DNA of 64,000 nt from JAWPMT01 sp965267435 (GTDB taxonomy: Bacteria; Bacteroidota; Bacteroidia; Cytophagales; Cyclobacteriaceae): contig OZ253960.1 of NCBI GenBank assembly GCA_965267435.1, positions 2,480,001-2,544,000 on the forward strand, read 5' to 3'. How positions within the stretch are numbered: position 1 is the stretch's first letter; each line of letters opens with the position of its first letter. Under the pieces are notes generated by a model, which made no database searches, was not told where the DNA came from, and saw nothing but the letters and a program-made list of their open reading frames with translations. Shown here piece by piece: positions 47,111 to 55,660 of the stretch. Made by a program: the position numbers and the translations under genes.

Positions 47111-48894
47111 ATTCTTTCAGGTACTTCTACTCCCAATAATCCCATGGCCAATCGAATTGTTTTCGATGTCGCTACCGACAGTATCACACGAAACGCCATC
47201 TGATCGGGATTGTCGTCATCAAAGATCTTGAGCTCCTGATAAAAGCTATTGTAGGCCTTGGCGAGATCGTAGGCGTACTGAGCTACCATCGAAGGCGCGT
47301 ACTCCCTGGCAGCATTCTCGATCGTGGTCGGAAACTGTACCAACAATGCGATCAGTTCGAGCTCCTTGGAATGGAGGGTCAACTTTTGTGTATCGAAGGA
47401 ATCCCCGACCCCAAGGTCCCTCGCCCTCCGGGCGATCGCGGAGATCCTTGCATGAGAATATTGAATGAAAGGACCGGTATTCCCATGAAAATCGATGGAC
47501 TCCTCTGGATTGAAAAGCATCCGTTTTCTTGGATCCACTTTCAAAAGGAAATATTTGAGGGCCCCAAGACCCAGGACTTTATAGAGACTTTTGGCTTCGC
47601 CCTCACTGAGCCCCTCAATCTTCCCCAACTCACGAGTTTGTTGCTCTGCAGTCTCAAACATGCTTTGCATTAAGTCATCCGCATCCACGACCGTGCCCTC
47701 TCTGGACTTCATTTTCCCCGTAGGAAGGTCCACCATGCCATAACTGAGGTGGTACAGCCCATCAGCGTAGTGCCGGCCGAGCTTACCCATGATCTTGAAT
47801 AGCACATTGAAATGGTAGTCCTGCTCATTGCCTACTACATACACCGATTGGTCAAAAGGGAAATCATCATGCTTGAAATCGCATGTGCCCATATCCTGCG
47901 TCATGTACACCGCGGTGCCGTCACTTCGAAGGACAAGCTTTTCGTCGAGGCCGTCATCGCTAAGGTCCACCCATACCGAGCCATCTTCCTTTTTGAAAAA
48001 GACCCTCTTGTCAAGTCCCTCCTCGACGATGTTTTTGCCAAGGAGATAGGTTTCTGACTCTTTGTAAATCTTGTTGAAGCTGATGCCCATGGTAGCATAG
48101 GTCTCCTCAAAGCCGTCATAGACCCAGCCATTCATACGCTGCCAGAGTCCTACAGCGTGGGGCTCGTGGTTTTCCCACTGCTTCAGCAATTCCTGCGCCT
48201 CCTGAAGAAGTGGCGCCTCCTTTTTGGCGCGTTCTTCCTCGATTCCTTGTCCGATGAGCTCTGAGATCTCTCGCTTGTACTCCTGGTCGAACCGGACGTA
48301 GTACTTGCCAATGAGATGATCTCCTTTAATCCCTGAAGACTCCGGCGTTTCACCCTCACCAAACTTCTCATAGGCAATCATCGATTTGCAGATATGTATG
48401 CCGCGGTCATTGACAAGATTGACCTTCATCACTTCGTAGCCGGCCATTTCCAGTATTCGCGAGACGCTGTCACCCAGGAAATTGTTGCGCAAATGACCCA
48501 GATGCAGTGGTTTGTTCGTATTGGGTGAAGAAAACTCCACCATCACCTTCTTGCCATTGTTCCCCAATCGGCCAAACGACTCATTTTGGTGGATTTGGCG
48601 AAGGCTCTCGATCCACTGCGATTGGTCCAGCGATAGGTTGAGGAAACCCTTGACCACATTGAAATCGGCGACTGCCTCTACGCGGTCCCTCAGGAATTCA
48701 CCCACCTCGTTGGCCGTGTCTTCTGGCTTCTTTCGCGATACTTTCAAATAGGGAAACACGACAAAAGTGTGCGTGCCCTCAAATTCCTTCTTTGTTGGTT
48801 GGATCTGCACCTCCCCGGCTGGCAAGTCATGGCCATACAATTCCGAGAAAGCATCAGAGATACCCTTCTTGATGAATTCTTGCAGATTGATCAT
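47107..48894 (-). CDS. argS: Arginyl-tRNA synthetase
   Basis: 595 residues, class I synthetase. N-terminal Add1 domain, then the HIGH signature in PNTNKPLHLGHLRNN, the KMSKS counterpart in GKMKSREGTVVDADDL and the C-terminal DALR anticodon-binding helices (IEYSHARISA-type region PFIQYSHARISAIARRA). Overlaps ctlX (4 bases) and menA (4 bases). An essential single-copy gene embedded in an operon of arginine/citrulline-modifying enzymes. Confidence 0.97.
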   Translation of the reverse strand: MINLQEFIKKGISDAFSELYGHDLPAGEVQIQPTKKEFEGTHTFVVFPYLKVSRKKPEDTANEVGEFLRDRVEAVADFNVVKGFLNLSLDQSQWIESLRQIHQNESFGRLGNNGKKVMVEFSSPNTNKPLHLGHLRNNFLGDSVSRILEMAGYEVMKVNLVNDRGIHICKSMIAYEKFGEGETPESSGIKGDHLIGKYYVRFDQEYKREISELIGQGIEEERAKKEAPLLQEAQELLKQWENHEPHAVGLWQRMNGWVYDGFEETYATMGISFNKIYKESETYLLGKNIVEEGLDKRVFFKKEDGSVWVDLSDDGLDEKLVLRSDGTAVYMTQDMGTCDFKHDDFPFDQSVYVVGNEQDYHFNVLFKIMGKLGRHYADGLYHLSYGMVDLPTGKMKSREGTVVDADDLMQSMFETAEQQTRELGKIEGLSEGEAKSLYKVLGLGALKYFLLKVDPRKRMLFNPEESIDFHGNTGPFIQYSHARISAIARRARDLGVGDSFDTQKLTLHSKELELIALLVQFPTTIENAAREYAPSMVAQYAYDLAKAYNSFYQELKIFDDDNPDQMAFRVILSVATSKTIRLAMGLLGVEVPERM

Positions 48895-49838
48895 TGTGTC
48901 TTAGGTTCAATTAGCGGTTTGAATATTTCAGCCATCATGCAACGGACCCCTCCGCCACCAAGCGTCTCGATGGTGGGAATCGGACTGTGAAGTAACTGTC
49001 CGTGCGCGGAAAGCCTTTCCTTTTGCTCCAGGCTCAAAATCTCATGGGCGGCCGAGGACATCACAATAAAGCGCTTTCCGTGCTTATTCCTCACTTGCAG
49101 GATGTTGCCGGCAAATGACCGCACCTGAGCCTCAGATATCTCAATGATCTCTTTCCCCGTTACTTCAAGCCTATCCACCAACTCCTGTCGTTCTCGTTTG
49201 TCATCGATACTGCCAAGGCAGACGACGGCAAAGTCCTCTCCCACTTCCATCATCACGTTGGTGTGATAGATTGGCAAACGACCATCGTCCACAGTTTGCA
49301 TGGCGTGAAATGCGAGGTACTGGTATCCGGTTTTGTCAGCAAAGACCTTCAGACCTTCTTCCGTAGTCCTTTCAGAGTAAGCCGCATAAGCAATTTTGTT
49401 CTGGCGATCCAGGATCATGCTGCCAGTACCCTCAAGGATACGCCCGTCATTCTCCAGGTAGGAGAAATCATGGACTTCCATGAACCCGAAATCGGCAACC
49501 AATTGATTGATAATATCAGGTCTTCGTTCCTTTCGTCGATTCTCCGCAAACGCCGGGTACAAGTACATCATCCCATTCTCATGCGTCGTGAACCAATTGT
49601 TGGGAAAAATCGAGTCTGGTGTGTCCACACTCTTCGTATCGGAAAAGATGACAACCTGGATATCATTCTGCTGTAGCTCATGCGCAAAAGTGTCAAACTC
49701 CTCCAACGCTCGCCGTTGCACTTCGTGCTCCGTGAAGTGCACCTCGTGCTGGAAGTAATTGTTCACTGCCGTCTCTTCGTTCATATGAAAAGCGACCGGC
49801 CTCACAAGCATGATCGTATCCGTGACCTGACTAGTCAT
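48891..49838 (-). CDS. ctlX: Citrulline utilisation hydrolase CtlX
   Basis: 315 residues, guanidino-group modifying (amidinotransferase) fold. Family features: DSIFPNNWFTTHENG, RILEGTGSMILDR, PIYHTNVMMEVG and catalytic Cys300 in GGGGVRCMMAEIF. CtlX in Francisella hydrolyses citrulline to ornithine, releasing ammonia and carbon dioxide. It overlaps the preceding hydrolase gene by 8 bases (ATGACTAG) and argS by 4 bases, so it is tightly co-translated. Together with the next enzyme it could take arginine to ornithine through citrulline. Confidence 0.9.
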   Translation of the reverse strand: MTSQVTDTIMLVRPVAFHMNEETAVNNYFQHEVHFTEHEVQRRALEEFDTFAHELQQNDIQVVIFSDTKSVDTPDSIFPNNWFTTHENGMMYLYPAFAENRRKERRPDIINQLVADFGFMEVHDFSYLENDGRILEGTGSMILDRQNKIAYAAYSERTTEEGLKVFADKTGYQYLAFHAMQTVDDGRLPIYHTNVMMEVGEDFAVVCLGSIDDKRERQELVDRLEVTGKEIIEISEAQVRSFAGNILQVRNKHGKRFIVMSSAAHEILSLEQKERLSAHGQLLHSPIPTIETLGGGGVRCMMAEIFKPLIEPKTQ

Positions 49839-50751
49839 ATCTTCTACGAAGGGGTAAGGTGGAACATCGGAGCAGCCCCTCCATCTTTGAGATTTCGTGG
49901 TAGGGAATCTCCTCTACGGTCAAGCCCCAGTCTCGCAATTGTGCGTTGAGGCGATGAAAGCTCTTCTCCGAGACGACGATCTCCGGTGAAATGGAAAAGA
50001 CGTTAGAAAACATCTCATACATTTCGTCCTTGGTGATGGTGAAAATATTTTCAGGCCCAAAGAAATCCCGAAGAAACGCTACGTCATCCTCATGCTTGAA
50101 GCCTTCCGGATGCAGAATAGCCTTATCATGACCCACCGGCTGGAAGCAGCAGTCCAGGTGCAGTGCATTTTCACGTGCATCGATATCTGACTTCCGCAAT
50201 TCAAAGGCCTTTACCTCCAGATGAGGGAAGGTCTCCCTAAGAAATGCGACACCTCGTTCGTTGGTACGCGCAACTTTGTATTTCTCAAAATCCGCTGGCT
50301 TCGAATACCCCACGAATAGGTGCCCCTTCCAGGGCATGACATCGCCGCCCTCCATCCGGATGCTCTCGTGAGGGCGAAGCACGTGATCCGCCTCGACCTT
50401 CTCAATGATGGGCTCTATCCCTTGCACTTCTTCGCGTCTGTCAATGAAAATGTGCGGCACAATGAGGGTCTCATCTATGACAATGCCCACATCCCTGGCG
50501 AATACCTGATTCAAGTCTGGCAGATTCTGAGGGCGATATACTTCGACGCCATATCGTTGGAAAACCTCCAGGAAGGCCTCCATCTCTCGAATGGCATCTT
50601 CCTCCTTTGTGAAAGTTCCGTCGAGGACATGCTCCCGGGATTTTGGGTCATAAGTATGGTCAATGTCAGGGACACCGCCCATGTCCTTCGCTACGCCTAG
50701 TATGACTGCCTCCAGCGGTGCAGTCTCATCGTATATCTTGATCGGTATCAT
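49831..50751 (-). CDS. Arginine deiminase / dimethylargininase-family hydrolase
   Basis: 306 residues of the same amidinotransferase fold as CtlX but a different family. Conserved acids and bases: QVFARDVGIVIDE, RMEGGDVMPW, the His in NALHLDCCFQP and catalytic Cys296 in LLRCSTLPLRR. The pattern fits arginine deiminase-related or DDAH-like enzymes, giving citrulline from arginine or a methylarginine; which one cannot be decided from sequence. First gene of the operon with a good -7 element at 50777. Divergent from arginine decarboxylase. Confidence 0.85.
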   Translation of the reverse strand: MIPIKIYDETAPLEAVILGVAKDMGGVPDIDHTYDPKSREHVLDGTFTKEEDAIREMEAFLEVFQRYGVEVYRPQNLPDLNQVFARDVGIVIDETLIVPHIFIDRREEVQGIEPIIEKVEADHVLRPHESIRMEGGDVMPWKGHLFVGYSKPADFEKYKVARTNERGVAFLRETFPHLEVKAFELRKSDIDARENALHLDCCFQPVGHDKAILHPEGFKHEDDVAFLRDFFGPENIFTITKDEMYEMFSNVFSISPEIVVSEKSFHRLNAQLRDWGLTVEEIPYHEISKMEGLLRCSTLPLRRRYD

Positions 50752-50776
50752 CTTCGGGGTTGTGGCAAAATGAGGC

Positions 50777-50784
50777 CAAAATTA
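50777..50784 (-). promoter_or_regulatory. Bacteroidota-type -7 promoter element for arginine/citrulline operon
   Basis: TAATTTTG on the minus strand matches TAnnTTTG exactly, about 26 bases from ATG 50751, leaving a leader of about 18 bases. The 146-base divergent gap also serves arginine decarboxylase, where ATAATTGC near 50863 is a weaker candidate. Confidence 0.4.
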
Positions 50785-50897
50785 AGCATTTGGGACTATT
50801 TGCAGACAGCAATTGAGCAGGGTTTCTCAAGAGAAAAAAGTATGCTTCGTTTTCGATTATTTCTCGCATAATTGCACGGAATTGCGAACTAACGAAT

Positions 50898-52283
50898 ATG
50901 CAGACGTATGCCGATCTGATAGAACAGACCTTCTACTACCCTACGGAGGAGTTCAAAACCAGGAACAACCAGTTGCTATTTCATGACGTGGACCTGATGG
51001 CCATCATCCGTCAGTATGGTACGCCATTGAAGATCAGCTACCTTCCCAAGATTGGCGCCAACATCGACAAGGCTCGACACCTATTCTCAGAGGCCTTCAA
51101 AAAGCACAACTATCAGGGTGACTATGTGTATTGCTACTGCACCAAGTCATCCCACTTCCAGTTTGTGCTGACGGAGGCGACAAGTCACGGCGCTCATATA
51201 GAAACGTCTTCGGCGTTTGACATCCCTATCGTCAGGAAGATGTTTGAAAGAGGAGAGATCGCCAAGGACACGTTCGTCATTTGCAATGGATTCAAGCGGC
51301 CCGCCTACCTCGAAAATGTGACCAACCTGTTGAAAGATGGATTTCGCAACTGCATGCCAATCCTCGACAATCTGAATGAACTCGATCATTACTTGTCGGG
51401 TTTTCAGGATCCATTTCAAGTTGGTATTCGTGTAGCGGCGGATGAGGAGCCCAATTTTGCATTCTACACGAGTAGGCTAGGTGTCCGATACAATGACATC
51501 ATTCCCTTCTACGAGCAAAAAATAAAGGAGTCCAATGCCCAGCTCAAAATGCTCCACTACTTCATCAATACTGGCATCAAAGACACCGCTTATTACTGGA
51601 GTGAACTGAGTCGTTTCATCTACAAGTATTGCGAACTCAAGAAGGTATGCCCGGAGTTGGACTCTGTCGATATTGGCGGGGGCTTTCCAATCAAGAACTC
51701 AATACACTTCGAGTACGATTATGCTTATATGATTGATCAAATCGTACAAAACATTCAATGGATCTGCCACAAGAACCATGTCCCGACCCCGAATATATTC
51801 ACAGAGTTTGGCAGCTACACCGTCGGAGAGAGCGGCGCTACGATCTATTCAGTGCTGGATCAGAAGCTACAAAATGACAAAGAGCTGTGGTATATGATGG
51901 ACGGGTCGTTCATTACGCACATGCCTGATGTCTGGGGGATGAATGACAAGTTCATTTTACTGCCTGTCAACCACTGGGACCAGGTTCACCATCGCGTGAA
52001 TATCGGTGGCCTGACGTGTGACAGTATGGACTATTATGACTCTGAAGCACACATAGCAGAAGTGTTCCTACCACAAATACCATCAGGAGAGACACTCTTT
52101 TTTGGGTTCTTCCATACCGGAGCCTACCAGGAATCACTGGGCGGCTACGGCGGGATACAGCACTGTCTCATTCCCGCTCCGAAACACGTGCTTCTACGCG
52201 AAGATGATCAGGGCCAAATCAGCTCGGAGCTATTCGCCGAAGAGCAGTCGCACGAATCGATGTTGAAAATATTGGGTTACTGA
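50898..52283 (+). CDS. PLP-dependent arginine decarboxylase (short SpeA-like)
   Basis: 461 residues, fold-type III decarboxylase. The PLP lysine is in YCYCTKSSHFQF, the alanine-racemase-like barrel follows (GVRYNDIIPFYEQK), then VDIGGGFPIKN, FTEFGSYTVGESGA and the active-site cysteine region GLTCDSMDYYD. Bacteroidota have this shorter version of biosynthetic arginine decarboxylase, which makes agmatine for polyamines. It competes for arginine with the divergently encoded hydrolases. Ends 7 bases inside the convergent TPR gene. Confidence 0.85.
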   Translation: MQTYADLIEQTFYYPTEEFKTRNNQLLFHDVDLMAIIRQYGTPLKISYLPKIGANIDKARHLFSEAFKKHNYQGDYVYCYCTKSSHFQFVLTEATSHGAHIETSSAFDIPIVRKMFERGEIAKDTFVICNGFKRPAYLENVTNLLKDGFRNCMPILDNLNELDHYLSGFQDPFQVGIRVAADEEPNFAFYTSRLGVRYNDIIPFYEQKIKESNAQLKMLHYFINTGIKDTAYYWSELSRFIYKYCELKKVCPELDSVDIGGGFPIKNSIHFEYDYAYMIDQIVQNIQWICHKNHVPTPNIFTEFGSYTVGESGATIYSVLDQKLQNDKELWYMMDGSFITHMPDVWGMNDKFILLPVNHWDQVHHRVNIGGLTCDSMDYYDSEAHIAEVFLPQIPSGETLFFGFFHTGAYQESLGGYGGIQHCLIPAPKHVLLREDDQGQISSELFAEEQSHESMLKILGY

Positions 52284-53452
52284 TTACACTTATTTTGAAG
52301 GTAATGGTCCGCTTGTGACATCCCGCGCACCTTCGCTTCCTCGAGGTAGTTGCAGGCACTACGGAGGTCCTGCAATTCAAAGTATGCCATCGCTGCATTG
52401 TACCAGATCTGCGCGTTACTTCTGTCCCTGAGGAGGAATTGCTCATAAAATGCCACAGCCTCTTCAAAGGCTTTCCCCCGAAAAAATGCGTTGCCCATCA
52501 GGTAATACGTTTCAAGTCTCGTCTCGTCCAGTAGCAGCGCTTCTTGAAATTTGCTTTTTGCCTCCTCCAGGTTTCCATTCTTAATATCAAGACGGCCGGC
52601 GTTGAGCAGCAAAGTTGGGTCTTTCGGGTTAAGCCTGAGCGCTTGCTTGAACAACGCTTCGGCCTCTGAGTAGTTCTCTTCTTCAAATGCCTCTACGGCG
52701 CGATAAGCTACCATAGGCCCAAAGTCCGCACTCTCCATCAATGCCGCGGGTAGTTCTACCTCACTGTCCAGGATGACCAGGTTGAACCACGCTACCTCAT
52801 TACGCGGGTCGATTTTTACAGCCAGCTGCAGTTGTTCAAGGGACTTATCAGTCTCCCCCATCTCTTTGTAGAGAAGCGCGCGATTGACGACATTCTGCGA
52901 TGACGAATCCAGCGATATGGCGCGATTGAGATCTTTCAGGGCCTGATCATAACGACCGATCGCCTGATAGGTCAACCCTCGCAATCCGTGGATAGAGCCC
53001 TTCATTTGTACCATTGAAGATACGCGTACCTGCTCTTGCCCCAGGGGATCAACTCTGAAGAAGATCGCCTGCGTGTTCTCCGGGTCCTGAATGCTCAAGA
53101 GGTGGTCAAAGTCCTTCAGGGCGCTTTCATAAACACCATTTTTGTAGAAGAGCTCCCCCCTTTTGAAGTAGGCCTCCCTGAAGCCTTCGCTAAGAGTGAT
53201 ACAAGAGGTATAGTCGTCAAGTGCCCGCATCTGCTCACCGGCAATCTCATACAGCGTACCTCTCAGAAAATAGGCATCGGAAGTTCCGCGGGCGACGATG
53301 GAGCGATTTAGATAATGCAGGGCCGAGTCATAATTCTCGTCTGTGACCTGTTCCAGGGCAAGGTTGTAATATTGTGTGGCTCGTCCCTGACCAAATAGAG
53401 GGATTATCGCACCCGCAAGCAAAAGACAAACCAAGGCAAGTAGTCTGGGCAT
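52277..53452 (-). CDS. Exported tetratricopeptide-repeat protein
   Basis: 391 residues with signal peptide (MPRLLALVCLLLAGAIIPLF). About nine to ten TPR units are visible, for example ALDDYTSCITLSEGFREAYF, ALKDLNRAISLDSSSQNVVN and AVAFYEQFLLRDRSNAQIWY, covering nearly all of the mature chain. A periplasmic scaffold role is usual for such proteins; partner unknown. 7-base convergent overlap with arginine decarboxylase. Confidence 0.9.
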   Translation of the reverse strand: MPRLLALVCLLLAGAIIPLFGQGRATQYYNLALEQVTDENYDSALHYLNRSIVARGTSDAYFLRGTLYEIAGEQMRALDDYTSCITLSEGFREAYFKRGELFYKNGVYESALKDFDHLLSIQDPENTQAIFFRVDPLGQEQVRVSSMVQMKGSIHGLRGLTYQAIGRYDQALKDLNRAISLDSSSQNVVNRALLYKEMGETDKSLEQLQLAVKIDPRNEVAWFNLVILDSEVELPAALMESADFGPMVAYRAVEAFEEENYSEAEALFKQALRLNPKDPTLLLNAGRLDIKNGNLEEAKSKFQEALLLDETRLETYYLMGNAFFRGKAFEEAVAFYEQFLLRDRSNAQIWYNAAMAYFELQDLRSACNYLEEAKVRGMSQADHYLQNKCNQ

Positions 53453-53495
53453 GCTACTACAACGCAGGATTGGTCCTGAGGGATACCTGGAAGTC

Positions 53496-54536
53496 TCAGA
53501 TTCTTAGTTCCGCGGGGGTGACGTTAAAAGGATCAAACTTGGCTAACCGAAAGATCTGGGCATAATTTCTCTCAGAAAACTGGCGAAAGAAATTGCGAGT
53601 AGATACCGCTTGCACAATACCGGAAGTGAGCACGGTGGGCTTCGGCAATCCAAGAAAGGATCGCACTGGCTCGCCCATCAAATAGGCCATTAATTCCTCA
53701 GGCTTAGCTACCGGATAGGTCCAAAAGTTGGCAAAATGATCCAGCAACCCTTTTGTCAATGTTACTCCGGCCTCATTTCGACGGAATTGGCGACGGCGGA
53801 TTGTGGACTCCAGCAAACTGGCGTATTTGAGGTCCTCCGGCAGGAAGTAGGGATCCACCCCCAAAAGCTCTCCAACACAGCGCCACAGGTACAGGTAGGC
53901 TTCAGCCTCAGTCTGCGACAGCTGTATCCCCAGCTTCTTTAGTCCCCTGATCACGATGAGCGAAAAGGCCAGATTGGTTCCAACCATGTCCTCCTGATTG
54001 ACTGGTACTTCATGGCGCACCTGAGCCGACGCATATTTGCGAACGTAGCTGTGAATCAGTCTAACCTTAGAAATGGCAACCAATGCCTTTCCGTCGCTGG
54101 CAAAAGCATCGGAAGCGCCCATCTCAATGACGAATTCTGCTGTCTCTTTCAGACGCTTTTCGGGATCTTCGGTCAGGTATTTTGAAAGTATCAACACCTT
54201 GGAGCCCTCCTCTGCCGCATAGCAATATGGAAGAGAATAAAGTCCCAGCAGGGGCATGATGTCTGCCGCGTAATGTCTGAAAACGCGCTGGCCAGCTTCT
54301 AGGCGATGTGAATCAAAGGTCTTAAATTTCAAGACCATATCGTCTACCATGTCAGTCAACGGCGCCAAATCCGTTTGTTCGCGCAGTGCTCGGTTATTGA
54401 CAATAGACTTTAAGGAGGCTGCAAATTGAGGGTCTTTTCCGTACTGTGCGATCACTGCATCGGCCAGACGATCACCAATGTGCCGGCCCTCTTCGAGCTT
54501 TTCGGCTAGTCCCTGGATGGAAGTGCTTGATCCCAT
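53496..54536 (-). CDS. MpaB-family (DUF2236) haem oxygenase-like protein
   Basis: 346 residues, all-helical. The family signature is seen in ASDAFASDGKALVAISKVRL followed by IHSYVRK, and in NQEDMVGTNLAFSLIVIRGL. Members include the rubber oxygenase Lcp and fungal MpaB, which bind haem b and cleave isoprenoid chains. No signal peptide, so it is probably cytoplasmic here. Separated from the TPR gene by 43 bases and from the next gene by 30 bases; probably one unit with the 54567 gene. Confidence 0.85.
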   Translation of the reverse strand: MGSSTSIQGLAEKLEEGRHIGDRLADAVIAQYGKDPQFAASLKSIVNNRALREQTDLAPLTDMVDDMVLKFKTFDSHRLEAGQRVFRHYAADIMPLLGLYSLPYCYAAEEGSKVLILSKYLTEDPEKRLKETAEFVIEMGASDAFASDGKALVAISKVRLIHSYVRKYASAQVRHEVPVNQEDMVGTNLAFSLIVIRGLKKLGIQLSQTEAEAYLYLWRCVGELLGVDPYFLPEDLKYASLLESTIRRRQFRRNEAGVTLTKGLLDHFANFWTYPVAKPEELMAYLMGEPVRSFLGLPKPTVLTSGIVQAVSTRNFFRQFSERNYAQIFRLAKFDPFNVTPAELRI

Positions 54537-54566
54537 GGTGAAGGAACAAGCTACAGATGCGAAAGG

Positions 54567-55370
54567 TTAATACACCTGGTGTATTTGCATACCGCTGTCC
54601 TTCGCTAAGTGGTGAAAATGCCCACCAGAGTACTCGTAGAAACTGACCGCCATGATAAGGAATAGGCCAGTATTCGGCGAGAGTTGCTTCACGTTCTTTA
54701 CAGATATCTGTGATGTCATGGGCTCAATCGCCATCTTCAGCATCGGCAGCATGTTACTTTCGAAAGAACCATAATTGCCATGACACAATTGATCCAGCGG
54801 GACGTAGTTACCGGCTGATGTGTCAAACCTGTAATCAGATATCGCGACAAGACGGGCGAAAATCTTGAAGTTGGTCGCCTCTTTAGGCTTTTGAAATGTC
54901 TTGTCCGGGACGAAAGCAGGAAAATGCAAGATGACCTGCCCTCGTCTTGAACCGGGCCTCACGAAATACTTCGCCCCAAAGATCTCCTGATAGGGTGAGG
55001 TAGTATTGAATTCGAAGCCATTCAATAAATGTCCATGTCTGCTCGGATAGAGCGGTCGCTGGCCAGTTTGTCCTTCCTCTTGTTTAGCAAGGTTTCGAAA
55101 TTGAGCAGTAAGTCTCCCGGAGACATAAGTTTCACAGATTTCTGACATCCCCGGTGAAAGAGAGCCCCGAAGCGCCTTGGCCATCATAGACGCGATGCCG
55201 AATTCCTTTTGATGTTCTCTGAGTTCTGAATAGGCGGCATCGGTCTTTACTTGCTGGGTGGAGGGCCCTCCTTTTCGCGCTACAATCGTATGGTCAACTC
55301 CTTTGATCTTATACGCACGGTAACCCTTGGGCACATTGGTATCCTGCACCAGCACTTCAGGTTTTTTCAT
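54567..55370 (-). CDS. Unassigned Bacteroidota protein
   Basis: 267 residues, no signal peptide or TM helix. The N-terminal stretch (ARKGGPSTQQVKTDAAYSEL followed by REHQKEFGIASMMAKALRGSL) resembles a family of uncharacterised Bacteroidota proteins that carry 'GGxSxxxIKxDPxxxRTRENxxEFGxAxxAxKLLR'. The remainder is beta-rich (YFVRPGSRRGQVILHFPAFV; FKIFARLVAISDYRF). Function unknown. The leader upstream contains three tandem TTAGG units (55386-55400). Confidence 0.7.
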   Translation of the reverse strand: MKKPEVLVQDTNVPKGYRAYKIKGVDHTIVARKGGPSTQQVKTDAAYSELREHQKEFGIASMMAKALRGSLSPGMSEICETYVSGRLTAQFRNLAKQEEGQTGQRPLYPSRHGHLLNGFEFNTTSPYQEIFGAKYFVRPGSRRGQVILHFPAFVPDKTFQKPKEATNFKIFARLVAISDYRFDTSAGNYVPLDQLCHGNYGSFESNMLPMLKMAIEPMTSQISVKNVKQLSPNTGLFLIMAVSFYEYSGGHFHHLAKDSGMQIHQVY

Positions 55371-55660
55371 GGGTGGGTAGTCAGTTTAGGTTAGGTTAGG
55401 GACAGATACGGAAATATAAAAAAACGCATAAACCTTACCAAGGTAACTTTCATTAATTTCTTGATAATCCAAGTAATTTTTCACTGATTATTAGTCAGTT
55501 AGGAAAGATACTTTTTGCACCAAAACAATATTCCGTTTGGTACTATTAAAAGCTTATTGCACTTAATAAATAATAAATATAACGAATTAGTGATGGGTAT
55601 GCAAGGGTAGGAACAACACGATATGCCATGATCTGACAAAATGGACTAAATTGCCGCCGT
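55371..55660. other. 290-base AT-rich intergenic region before SulP transporter
   Basis: No gene of its own is visible. It holds a short TTAGG x3 tandem repeat next to the 54567 gene start and is AT-rich towards 55600. TAAATTGC at 55647 is a weak -7 match 14 bases before ATG 55661. Confidence 0.35.

Noticed and set aside
55386..55400. Three tandem TTAGG units resembling a telomeric repeat
   Set aside because: Only 15 bases long, in the leader of a bacterial gene; chance or minor leader feature.
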